Origin: Cunninghamella blakesleeana | Lineage: Eukaryota; Mucoromycota; Mucoromycetes; Mucorales; Cunninghamellaceae | Length of the DNA: 64,000 nucleotides | Assembly (NCBI GenBank): GCA_017871115.1 | Contig: JAFCIZ010000006.1 | Location: 2,604,001-2,668,000, forward strand | Direction: 5' to 3' | Shown here: piece after piece, positions 53,809 to 64,000 of the stretch | Position numbering within the stretch: the stretch's first letter is position 1 | Layout of the letters: every line of letters begins with the position of its first letter | Notes under the pieces: generated by a model | What the model was told of the DNA's origin: nothing | The model's database searches: none | What the model saw: only the letters and a program-made list of their open reading frames with translations | Translations under genes and position numbers: made by a program

Positions 53809-54508
53809 TGGATTTTATTGTTATTATTACCATATTATTATTATTATTATTATCAAAATATAATACTAATAATAATTAATATTATATATATACATATATA
53901 TAAAGGCAAACAAATATGAAACATGACTTAAAAATATATCTTTTTTTTTTTTGTTGTTATTTATTGTTATTTTACAGTGATCACCTTTTATATACAAAGC
54001 GGCGGGGAGAAAACTACACAGCGGGGAGAAACTTTTTCCATTTTACTTAATTTGGAATTGGGCACATGTATAGCAATGATTTGGATAGTATATGCTAGAG
54101 TAATTTTATATAAATATATATTTTCGAATGGGGTAAAGCGTTTATTTAATATATGAAATTACAATCATAGTATATTATGTAGATATACGTTATTTATTTA
54201 TTATTTTTTCTCTCTTTTTTCTTTTATTTTACAGTTATTGAGCATAACTTTTTGGAAAAGTCTTTAGAGTTAAGATTTAGTGTAACAGGTAAATAAATTT
54301 ATCCTTCCCGTTCATAAATAGAATATATTTAAAAAAATCTTTTTGATTTTCTTTCTTTTTTTGATTTATTTAAAGCTGTTCATATATATCCTTTAATACC
54401 AATAAATATATCTATTTTTTACTTTATTTTATTTTAATTTTTATATATACACAGGTGATAAGTTAGATAGATATATTATAACAAAACAATTTAGAAAATC
54501 AATAAAAT
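53809..54508. promoter_or_regulatory. MFS upstream region with probable leader exons
   Basis: 700 bases between OGT and the MFS gene. Two sequences look like untranslated leader exons: 54235-54288 (after TTTTACAG, ending CAG|GTAAAT) and 54455 onward (after TACACAG) into the ATG at 54509. They contain stops in all relevant frames, so they would be non-coding. Evidence is splice-signal pattern only. Confidence 0.35.
54002..54031 (+). promoter_or_regulatory. Two direct copies of GCGGGGAGAAA
   Basis: The 11-base word occurs at 54002-54012 and again at 54021-54031, about 480-500 bases upstream of the MFS start codon. Each contains GCGGGG, which fits the SYGGGG core recognised by Mig1/CreA-type zinc-finger repressors in other fungi. 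In DNA this AT-rich, two such GC-rich words 19 bases apart are unlikely by chance. The factor assignment is inference. Confidence 0.45.
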
Positions 54509-55473
54509 ATGTCAAGTTCGGAAAAAAGAGAAGATATTATTACAATTGAAGAAATAAAAGAAAATGATCATACTACGATATGTGAAGAAATGAATACGAC
54601 TAAAAATACAAACGAGTTATCTTCAACAACAATACAATCGATAGAAGAAAAAAAAATGAATAATAAAAAAAAATGGTGGGAATTTTGGAAGCAAGATCCT
54701 GAACAGTTGGCTATGAATCCACAAGATTTTTCTCAAGCCAAAAAAAATATGATTTTGTTGACAATCGCTCTTGCAACTTTAGTGTAAGAAGTAATAATGA
54801 TAATATTATCATCATTAATGCTATTTTTTTTTTATTAATATTCACTGATTTGTTTATTATCATTATCATTATGTAGTGCACCAATTTCAACTACTATTTA
54901 TGTAATACTAATAATGGCGATCATTTTATATTCAGATTATTGGTTTGATTAATAAGATATACCTTTTTATATACATATATATTTAGGTTCCAGCATTAGT
55001 AACGATTCAAAATGCTTTTAATACAGATGATACTTCAATGAATGCTACATGTAAGAAAATAAAATTATATATTTTAAAGAATAAAAAATAAAATAATAAA
55101 TCACATAGTCAGTGATTATTTATTCATCTTTTTTTTTCTTTATTTCAATTTATATATATATACTTTACAGTATCGGCTTTTACTTTTACAATTGCTGTGT
55201 TTGTAAGTTATTGTCGCGCAGTTTAAAAGTGATTAGATCAGTTTAATAAATAGCTATTTAACAAACTAATTTGATTTCATTTTCAATTTTTTTTTATTTT
55301 GTTATAGCCCTTATTCTGGAGTAGTGTTGGCGAAGTGTATGGTAGACGCCGTGTTTACTTAATATCGTTCCTTATTTATATTATTGGTGCAATAGCTTGT
55401 GCCCTTGCTGTGAATATCCAAATGTTTATTGCCTTTCGTGTTGTTACTGCCATTGGATCATCATCTGTAATTG

Positions 55474-55507
<34 letters not shown>

Positions 55508-57512
55508 AATAAACTTTTTTATGAATTTTATTTTATTTAACCAATATAGGTTTTGTCAATGGGTGCTGGTACAATCCAAGACTGTTTTAAATCACATGAA
55601 CGTGGAAGAGCTTTTGCTTTGTGAGTGGAGAAAAAAAAAAGAAATTATGAAAAGAATAATTGTAGTAATATAGCTATAATCATTATTTTTTAATGTTCAC
55701 TTATTTATTTATTAACATTACTATCATTTTAGATATGCTTCTGGGCCTTTACTGGTAATAATAAAAAATATAATAATCATATCAACAATTTATATAACGA
55801 TTAATTATATTTTATTCATTAAAATGATTTTTAATTTTATTATTGTATTAATAGGGGCCTGCACTTGGTATATATATATATATAGACATATAGTGAAGTT
55901 AATATTGTTTTTTAAATAGTATATTAATTATTGTTGTTTATTTTTTCTTCTTCTTTTACTCTTATTATTATTACCGTTACCCAAACAACAGGACCCATTA
56001 TAGGTAAAAAGCAATAATATCAATTTTGGTAGAAATAAATAAATAAATAAAATTAACTAACAATAACAATAAATTGTTCATTATTATAAATATTACTTAG
56101 GTGGTTATCTGAATATAGGATTAGGTACGTATAAAAATGTGCTTTTTTAAAAAGTGTTAAATCAAAGAAATAGGGCAGAATGTAGTCTTAATTTATTGAT
56201 TTAACTCTTGATTTTTATTTTTAATTTTTTAAAAAAGGTTGGCGAAGTAATTTGGCATTTGTGGCTATATATGGAAGTGTGATCTGGCTTTGCATTTTAT
56301 TCTTCCTTCCTGAAACTTCTCGCCCTATGCCTGCATTACCTGGCCAAGAGCCAACTAAACCCAAGCTCAGAAATCCTCTATCTGCATTAATCTTTTTTAA
56401 ATATTTCAATGTAATTCTAATTGTGATTTATTCTGGAATAGCGTAGGTTATATATATTATCATCCTTTTATTTATTTTTCTGGGTATTAATTAAAACGTA
56501 TCTTTATTTTATTTTTATTTTTTTAAATAATTATATATATAGGTTCATGATGTTTTTTTTAGTAAATACAACTTTTACAAGAATTTTAACTATTCAATAT
56601 AAAATGGATACTGGTACTATTGGTTTATGCTATTTACCGCTTGCTGGGGGTGCTATGATTGGCAATCAAATAGGTATTTCTATAATACTCTTTTTATTAA
56701 AAAAAAAATAGAACTTAAATAAATCAGTTTTATTTTTTATCTTTTATTTTTCTATTTAACATTTAGGTGGTAGATTCTCAGACTATAATTTTGTTAAAAA
56801 TTCTACGGCTGCAAAAAAAAATGGTCAAGAAGTTTATCCTGAAATGAGAATAAGTGCTACTATTATTGCTTTAGCTGCTATTTTGGCCTGTTGCGGATTC
56901 ATTTCTTATGGTTGGTGTATGGAGAAAAATGTTCATTATGCATATTCTTTGGTTTGCATTTTTTTTTGTAGGTGTTTTAAATGATAATAATATACATAAA
57001 AAATATCTCTTTATGATGTTATTTTTTTTATAAATCCATAATTACTGAATTCATTTTTTTATTATTTATTTTTGATGTATAGTGGCCATTGGTTTAATGA
57101 TTCCTACTTTAACAATAGCAACTTATTTAATCGACGCATTTAAATCAAAAGCTTCTGCTGTAACAGGTAAATTTTCTTAAAAAAAAAATAGAGCAAAAAA
57201 GGGAATTTTAGATGTTAATGGAGTAGATTCATTTTAAGGTTATTCCTAACGCCGATTTAACCATTATCTTTTTTTTCTCTCTTTTTCTTCTTCTTCATCT
57301 TCGGTACGTTATCATTAGCATGTGTTAGTTTAGCTAGATTTGCCATGGCTGGAGTGGGTTCTATAATAGCATCGCCTTTAGTAAATGCCCTTGGAAAAGG
57401 GATATTGTTTAGTATTTGTGGGGGCCTTTTATTTTGTTTGGCTTTCTTAATTTTTTATGTGAAATATAATCCAAAAAAATGGGCTGCACAACTTGCCAAA
57501 AATGGTTTATAG
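54509..57512 (+). CDS. MFS transporter, DHA1 drug:H+ antiporter type
   Basis: Fifteen exons give 503 residues in phase: 54509-54783, 54877-54901, 54987-55050, 55171-55202, 55308-55466, 55550-55620, 55733-55754, 55855-55867, 55992-56003, 56101-56124, 56238-56442, 56543-56673, 56767-56967, 57083-57166 and 57319-57512. Five exons are 25 bases or shorter. The N-terminal 80 residues are charged and cytosolic, with WWEFWKQDPE before TM1. MFS motif A appears as GEVYGRRR, and the antiporter motif C as GPALGPIIGG, the latter assembled from the run of tiny exons; GLGWR follows. Twelve spans are expected. Homologues of this group export drugs, polyamines or organic acids at the plasma membrane; the substrate is not predictable. 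The TGA/TAA codons seen between exons all fall in introns. Confidence 0.87.
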
Positions 57513-58008
57513 ATAATTATTAAAAATTATAATAATAATCACTTATTATTATTATTAAAGTTTTATTATTATCATTATTATTTTGATAATGTGATCTAGT
57601 ATCTTTTTGTATATTTTAGACATATTTATAATATTAAATCTTAATAAAATTCGTTTGTATCATCGTTTTTTTTTTTAATGTTATCGAAACATTTGAAAAT
57701 AAATGATTATATTAAAAAAAAAAAATGTTGTGCCACGTCAACAGCATCATTTGTATTTTTATTGGGAGATAATCATCAAGGAGGTGGAAAAAAAAATAAA
57801 AACAAAAAAAAATAACAGCAACAAATATATAAATATACAAGTGAAAACTACTATATAATGTATATGATGTATCTATATATTATGTACGATGGGTAATATA
57901 GTTCTCCTTTTTTCTCTTTTTCTTTCTCTTTTTTATTTTATTTTCATTATCATTTTATCGTGATCATCATTTAATTTTTTTTTTTATTTCCTTGCTAATT
58001 TGTTTTAT
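57513..58008. other. Intergenic between convergent MFS and SURF4 genes
   Basis: 496 bases of AT-rich 3' flanking DNA with T/A runs. No ORF or RNA gene seen. Confidence 0.6.
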
Positions 58009-59102
58009 TTAAAAATCCTTCTTCTTTTCATCGATAGAGTAACTACCAGCACCAACACTAACTAATAAAAGGAAACCCTATTTATTGTAATAATAAATAA
58101 ATAAGTAATCATTGTCCAATTAATATATTGATGTTTTTTTTTCAATAAATAATAGTATTCCTTTTTTTCTTATTTTTTATAACTTACTCCAACGGTTGAT
58201 AATGTTTGGAAGAAATCATATTTCAAGAAGTCGCGTTTATAATGAGTATGAGAGACAGACCAAAAGTTATTGATAAAGACATTAAAGATGGATAAGAAAA
58301 GAACGAGGAACATGGCGGACCATCTAGCTTTAAACCCAATAGCAACCATAACACAGGCAACCAAACCATAGACAGAAACGAAGATACGTAAAAGAGACCA
58401 TTCTCCATGGAAAGCAGAACCAATAAATAAAAAGATTAAAAGGATACGACCAGCTAATTGCAAATAAGTGCGTCGATTGTTTTCAGTCATTTGAGGTAAA
58501 GCAGCAAACATTTGTTTTTGTTTCACAATAGAATCCGATAATACCATCATTAATCCTCCCATCACTGATAAGTTACGAAGAAAGAATTGCATATCAAAGA
58601 CAAGACCATATCCAAGTGCTTGTGATACGACTACACCCATTAAACCATATACAGCAAGATCTTGATGTTTTTTAGCAATAACTAATACAGAGCAAACAAG
58701 CATGGCCTATATATAAATGTATGATTATTATTTTGTATCCATCTACTTTTTTGTTTTTTCTCATCTAGTTTTATTTATTTATATTATATACCCCCTTCTC
58801 CTTTTATTATTATTATTTACGATTGGTATTTTATACTATAAGATATAAATAAAAAAACTTACAATAATATTAGCACCAAGGAAAAGATGACTAAGGAAGG
58901 AGGGGAAACCTCTTGATTGTTCCATATAAAATATTTGATCTTCCCATTGGGTAATAATACGAAGAGCGTCTTCAAGGAAAGTAGCAACGATTAAAAATCG
59001 TGCAATAAGAGGAATATAAGGCTTTAAAGGTTGACCAATTTTGTCAACTACATCTTCAGCTTTAGAACTGAATGATTCTATTTGTTGTTTAATATCTGAC
59101 AT
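58009..59102 (-). CDS. SURF4/Erv29 ER cargo receptor
   Basis: Three minus-strand exons, 59102-58863, 58706-58188 and 58077-58009, give 275 residues in phase, the usual length. It opens MSDIKQQIESFSSKAEDVVD, then PLIARFLIVATFLEDALRII and QWEDQIFYM, hallmarks of the SURF4 family. Seven or so spans follow, with LRNLSVMGGLMMVLSDS and QLAGRILLIFLFIG. The last exon adds GFLLLVSVGAGSYSIDEKKDF. The terminal K-K-D-F has lysines at -4 and -3, a COPI dilysine retrieval signal, matching alpha-COP encoded elsewhere in this window. The family packs soluble secretory cargo into COPII vesicles at the ER. Confidence 0.94.
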
Positions 59103-59342
59103 ATTTATTATTATTATATATATATAAAATAAAAAAAAGGAGAGTGGGTGGTTTAATAATAATAAAAAAAAGTGAAGAACAGAAAAAAGAAAGAAATAAA
59201 TAGGGCAATTGGAAAAAAAATTATATATAAAATATTTAAATCCCGCTACTCGCTCCATTTCTTTTTTTAAGCAAATAAAGTTTATTCTATTTTTTTTAAT
59301 TAAAAATTTTAATAGTTCCTGATTATTTTTTTATTATGATGT

Positions 59343-62300
59343 TTAATTATTATTGTTATTATTTTCTTCTTCCCTCTTCTTTTTTAAATATTCATCTTCT
59401 AAAACTTGTTCTTCATCACCTACAGGGGCTACTTCATTATATTCAGATTCTTCCAAGGTGCCAGGTTCATGATTGCGTTCAATATCAAGTGTTGTTTCAC
59501 CATTGTCCAACGTTTTCACTCTAACTCGACAAACTTCATTACTTCTGATTGAGCCATCAATTAATAATCTTGCAAATGGGTTTAATAATGATTTTTGAAT
59601 TAATCGATTAAGTGGACGAGCTCCTAAAGCTGGATCATATCCTCTTTCTCCTAACCAATTACGTGCTGCTTCATCCACATCCAAAGTAATACGTCTATCT
59701 TTAATTCTTTCTTGTACTTCTTTAAGTCGGACATCTACTATTTGTCGTAAAGCTGATTTTGATAGGCGATTAAAGACAACCTGTTTATATAAAAAAATAA
59801 AAAAAATTAATATAGATAATAATTATAAATTATACATATACATTTATATGTTGTTCTATATTTCATTTATTAATTACCAATTCATCTATACGATTTATAA
59901 ATTCAGGAGCAAATGCTTGACGGACTGCTTGCATAACTGATTCGCGAGCCCGTTTACTTACTGTTTGCTCATCTTTAGCATCCATAGCTAATGCTTCGCT
60001 TCCAAGATTGGATGTCATAATAATTATTGTATTTTTAAAATCAACCTTTCTTCCTTGACCTTCATAATTTTTTTAAAATAAAAAGAAATTGAAGAAAGAG
60101 AGTTAATGTATTTGGAATATTATTATTATTATATGGTTTTTCTTATTATATCCATATTTTCATTTTATTATTATTGTCACTTACTATCGGTTAAAACACC
60201 ATCATCAAGTACTTGTAAAAGAATGTTCGATACTATATATAAAAAAAGAAAAAGAAATGACCAAAAAAATAAAAAAATCATGTTAAAAGTTTTTTTTCTT
60301 TTTACTTTTTTAAAAAATTAACTCGGTTATTCAAAAATTACCATCTCTATGTGCTTTTTCAATTTCATCCAATAAGATAACCGCCGCTGCTCTTTTACGA
60401 ACCGCTTCAGTAAGTTGTCCAGCCTCTTCATAACCTACATAACCTGGAGGTGCACCAATTAATCGACTAATAGAGAATTTTTCCCTGTAATTGACATTAA
60501 TAAAGTAAATAAAATTCAATAGAATATATATATATATACATAATTATATTAGTATATCAATTTTGAACGCTTTTTATTGCATTTTATTTTTTTAGTACTT
60601 ACATATATTCTGACATATCAATTCTAACAAGGGCCTTTTCTGTATCGAATAAAAACTTGGCGAGTGTTTTACATAATTCAGTTTTACCAGTACCAGTAGA
60701 ACCCAAGAACATGAAGGAAGCAATTGGGCGAGAAGGATTTTGAAGACCAGCTCGACTAAGACGGACAGCTTCAGAAACAGACTAATATAAATATATAAAA
60801 TATAGATAAGTTGGGAGATTGAATAATAACTTTATTATGTACTTGTATTGTAAGAGTTACATACCCTAATGGCTTCGTCTTGACCAACGACATGTTTAGA
60901 AAGAACATCTTCCATATGCAATAGTCTTTCCCGTTCTCCTTTCATCAAATTCTATTGTATTTTAATAAATAAGTAAATAAATAGATAAGTAGGAATAGTA
61001 ATAGTAATTTATAAACAGCAACAGTTGAGAATTGCTATTTTTAAAAAAAAGCAACTAAAAGAATATTACTTACAGTAACAGGAATGCCTGTCCAACGGGA
61101 TACTACACGAGCAATATCATCGCTGGTTACACGTTCATGTACGAGTGAATCTGGACTTTCATCATCAGAACTATCATTAAAAAAATAAAAAATAAAAACG
61201 GAAAAATAGTGATAGTTTAATAGAATAATCAATTATTGTAATTTTTATATTATTGTCATTATATTTTACCCTGGTAATTTTTTTTCTAAGTTTGGAATGA
61301 CACCATATCGTAATTCAGACGCACGTTGGAAATTGCCATTTCTTTGAGCTATCGTTTAAATTAACAAATATATATATATACATATATATATATTATTTAT
61401 GAATAAAGATAATATGGTTATATATATAAATTATAAATTATTATTGTTATTATTACTATTAATAGTATTGTTTTACCAGCTTCTAAATCAACGCGTGCTT
61501 GTTCCAAATCTTGTTTTACCAGTTTAATATTTTCCAATTTTTCACGTTCTTTATTCCAAATATCATTGAGACGTTTACTTTCTTCTTGTTTTGATTTTAA
61601 ATCAGTTTCTAAAGATTCTTTTCTTTCCAAGGATGATATATCAGTTTCTTTACGTAAAGATTCTAATTCTATTTGTATTGTCATAATTTGTCGGTCTAAA
61701 TTTTCTAACGCTTCAGGTTTACTTTCTTGTTGTAATCTTAATTTAGAGCATGCTTCATCTACTAAGTCAATAGCTTTGTCGGGGAGAAATCTAATTAATA
61801 ATATATATATATATATATATAATTAAATTTAAGCAGTTTATTCATTTATAATGTATTTTTTTTTCACAATTTGTATTTACCTATCAGCAATATATCGATT
61901 GGAATGAATAGCTGCGGCAACTAATGCAGAATCCTATAAGGTATCATATGTAAAAGTTTAGTTCATCAGTGGTGATTATATACATAGTTGATATCATATG
62001 TTTATATATATATTGTATAGCTTACGGAAATTCTAACTCCATGATGTACTTCATAACGCTCCTTAAGACCACGAAGGATAGAAATAGTATCTTGTACAGT
62101 AGGCTCGCTTACCTATAATTTTTTTAGAAAAATATTATTGAATATACAAATATATGTAGGTATAAAACTTTTTTGTTCCATTTTCGTTTTTTTATTATAT
62201 AACTATTTTGCTTATTTACCATGACTTGTTGAAATCGTCTTGCTAAAGCTGGATCGGACATAATGTACTATATATAATAATAGTAATTAAATAACAGTAA

Positions 62301-64000
62301 TAATAATAAAAAATATCAATTAATTAACTTGGCTAGATGAACATATAATAATACAATAAGGATTATAAAGATGTTAATACCTTACGATATTCATCAATTG
62401 TAGTAGCACCCACACAGCGAAGTTGACCTCTTGCAAGAGCAGGCTATGATAAAATATATTTGGTATAGAATTAATTTCATATAATAGCAGTGATGTTTAT
62501 GAAATGTGTATTAATTACAATTTTTTTTTAATGTAATTACTTTGATTAAATTTGCAGCATCCATAGCGCCTTCAGATTTTCCCAATCCAAGTAATGTGTG
62601 TATTTCATCAATAAAAAGAATAATCTTTCCTTCAGCTTCTGTTACTTCTTTAAGAACTGCTTTTAATCGATCTTCGAATTCACCTCTATAAAAAATAAAT
62701 AAGTAAGTAAATAATATATATATTGCTTTTTTTTATTTATAAAGCACTCATGATTCTTTCATACTATTACCGATATTTTGCACCAGCGACCAAACTCTAT
62801 ATTAAAGAAGGCAAGAAAATTTAATAAAAATATACATATATTTATAAAAAATATTGATTATATTATATATTATATATATATCCATCCACTTACTCCCAAG
62901 TCCAAAGCAATTACTTTGCGATTTTGAATGGATTCAGGGACTTCATTAGCTACTATTCTTTGAGCAAGACCCTGTATATAAATAAAACAATAAAAAATAT
63001 ACATAATTTAATCAAATCTTATCTTTTTAAACCCAGTTCTATTGTATTATATGTATAATGCATTACTTCAGCAATAGCAGTTTTACCGACACTATATTAA
63101 CTCACGTAAAAAATAAATTAATATTCAATATTTTTATTTCATTTAATTTTGTATTTAAATGTATAGATTTGAATATATAAATATACACTTACCCAGCTTC
63201 ACCAATTAAGACTGGGTTATTTTTTGTTCTTCGAGCCAAACTATTTTAATACCAATATTGATGTATTACTTTATCTGATCTAACTCTGTATGTATTCATA
63301 TATTTTTAAACACACTTACACTGGAAGTCAAAAAAAAAAAGTTATTTATACGGTTACTTATATTTATTACCAGTATAAGTATTTTCATTTATTTAATTTA
63401 CCTTCAAGAGTTCGTCTGATTTCTTCGTCTCTTCCTATAAAAAAGAATTATAATCGTGAAAAAAACAAATAAATAATAATATTCAAAGAATGGGCGCTTT
63501 TTTTATTAGTATTAGAGAATATATATATATATATATATAAACTTACCGATAACTGGATCCAATTTTCCTTTTTCTGCCATAGCTGTCAGATCCAAACCCT
63601 TGAAAAAAATAGTAAAAAACGCGTGATTAAAATGGTCATGTATATTGCCGTTATTATTATTATTATTATTATTGTATAATTTATATACTTACATATTTTT
63701 CCAAGGCTTTTTCCTCAGTTTGTTCTTGGTTAGGATTTAAACGAAAACCTCCTTGGCCACCTGGATTACCACCTACATGAATAGGATAAGAGTATAAAGG
63801 CTTACAAGCATTAATTATATTAACGGTTGTAATATAGATATATATATATTATATTACCATTATATAATCTTTTAGTGACAATAGGTAAATATAAAGCTTT
63901 ATTAAACTTTAAAGGTGTTTGAGTTGATAAAATAGTACGAGAGTTTTGTTTTATGATTAATCTTGAAGAAGAAGGTCGTGTAAAATGATATGAACGTATG
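59343..64000 (-). CDS. HSP78: Mitochondrial Hsp78 (ClpB-type disaggregase), 5' partial
   Basis: At least 23 minus-strand exons: 64000-63858, 63772-63693, 63598-63547, 63434-63402, 63320 (one base), 63240-63193, 63091-63067, 62971-62894, 62796-62771, 62685-62541, 62443-62381, 62267-62220, 62112-62026, 61933-61881, 61790-61477, 61348-61270, 61170-61074, 60951-60865, 60781-60603, 60484-60342, 60232-60185, 60059-59878 and 59780-59343. This gives 815 codons plus stop; the start codon lies just beyond the window. The Arg/Ser-rich beginning suits a mitochondrial presequence. There is no ClpB N-domain, as in Hsp78. NBD1 starts [15 protein letters not shown] with Walker A GEAGVGKT and [10 protein letters not shown]. 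The coiled-coil middle domain lies in exon 15. NBD2 has [23 protein letters not shown] and LLDEIEKAH. The protein refolds matrix aggregates with Hsp70. The tail is acidic, then Asn-rich. Confidence 0.93.

Noticed and set aside
55467..55549. Reading through introns of the MFS gene as longer exons
   Set aside because: Read-through frames consist of TA-repeat translations (Ile-Tyr runs) and end in stops; splicing restores a continuous MFS sequence.
61566..61826. Plus-strand 86-codon frame opposite the Hsp78 middle domain
   Set aside because: An antisense shadow of the coiled-coil region; no independent support.

Overview
The window looks like nuclear DNA of a fungus, most likely an early-diverging one of the Mucoromycota type. 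The base composition is extremely AT-rich (roughly four fifths A+T by eye). Genes are split by many short introns of about 50-130 bases with clear GT...AG ends. The protein set is typically fungal: chitin deacetylase, PAS kinase, arrestin-type adaptor, Pho80-like cyclin, Hsp78, DHA1-type MFS pump, an OGT-type glycosyltransferase. There is nothing bacterial, viral or transposon-derived that I can support. Exon joins below were deduced by eye from splice signals, reading phase and family resemblance; there is no transcript support.

Layout. 1-6 kb: a tandem family of small proteins with a tubby-C-like look, three intact copies and two decayed ones. 6-7 kb (-): a polysaccharide/chitin deacetylase. 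7.4-10.3 kb (+): a SUV3-like mitochondrial RNA helicase in which every recognisable ATPase motif is destroyed while the reading frame is kept. 10.5-10.8 kb: a 57-residue, probably doubly lipidated membrane microprotein. 11.3-15.2 kb: PAS kinase. 16.3-17.9 kb: arrestin-like adaptor. 18.2-20.1 kb: a divergent pair, TOPORS-like RING protein (-) and SAP30-like protein (+). 21.6-22.9 kb: Pho80-type cyclin. 24.2-25.2 kb (-): multi-pass membrane protein. 27.2-31.5 kb: kinesin-13. 32.7-37.6 kb (-): coatomer alpha subunit. 38.9-41.1 kb: uncharacterised ATP-grasp-like protein. 41.5-44.1 kb: NAT/NCS2 nucleobase permease. 44.4-46.6 kb (-): Scd6/LSM14-type RNP protein. 48.0 kb: tRNA-Thr(AGT). 49.5-53.8 kb: OGT. 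54.5-57.5 kb: MFS drug/H+ antiporter. 58.0-59.1 kb (-): SURF4/Erv29 cargo receptor. 59.3 kb to the window end (-): mitochondrial Hsp78, 5' end cut by the window.

The genes do not form a pathway; they are ordinary unlinked housekeeping and regulatory genes. What stands out is (1) the ATPase-dead SUV3-like protein; (2) splicing: the Hsp78 gene needs a one-nucleotide exon to keep frame, the MFS gene has a run of 22-, 13-, 12- and 24-nt exons, the kinesin an 11-nt exon, the PAS kinase a 22-nt exon, and the OGT gene possibly an exon consisting only of ATG; and (3) birth and death of the small tandem family at the left edge.
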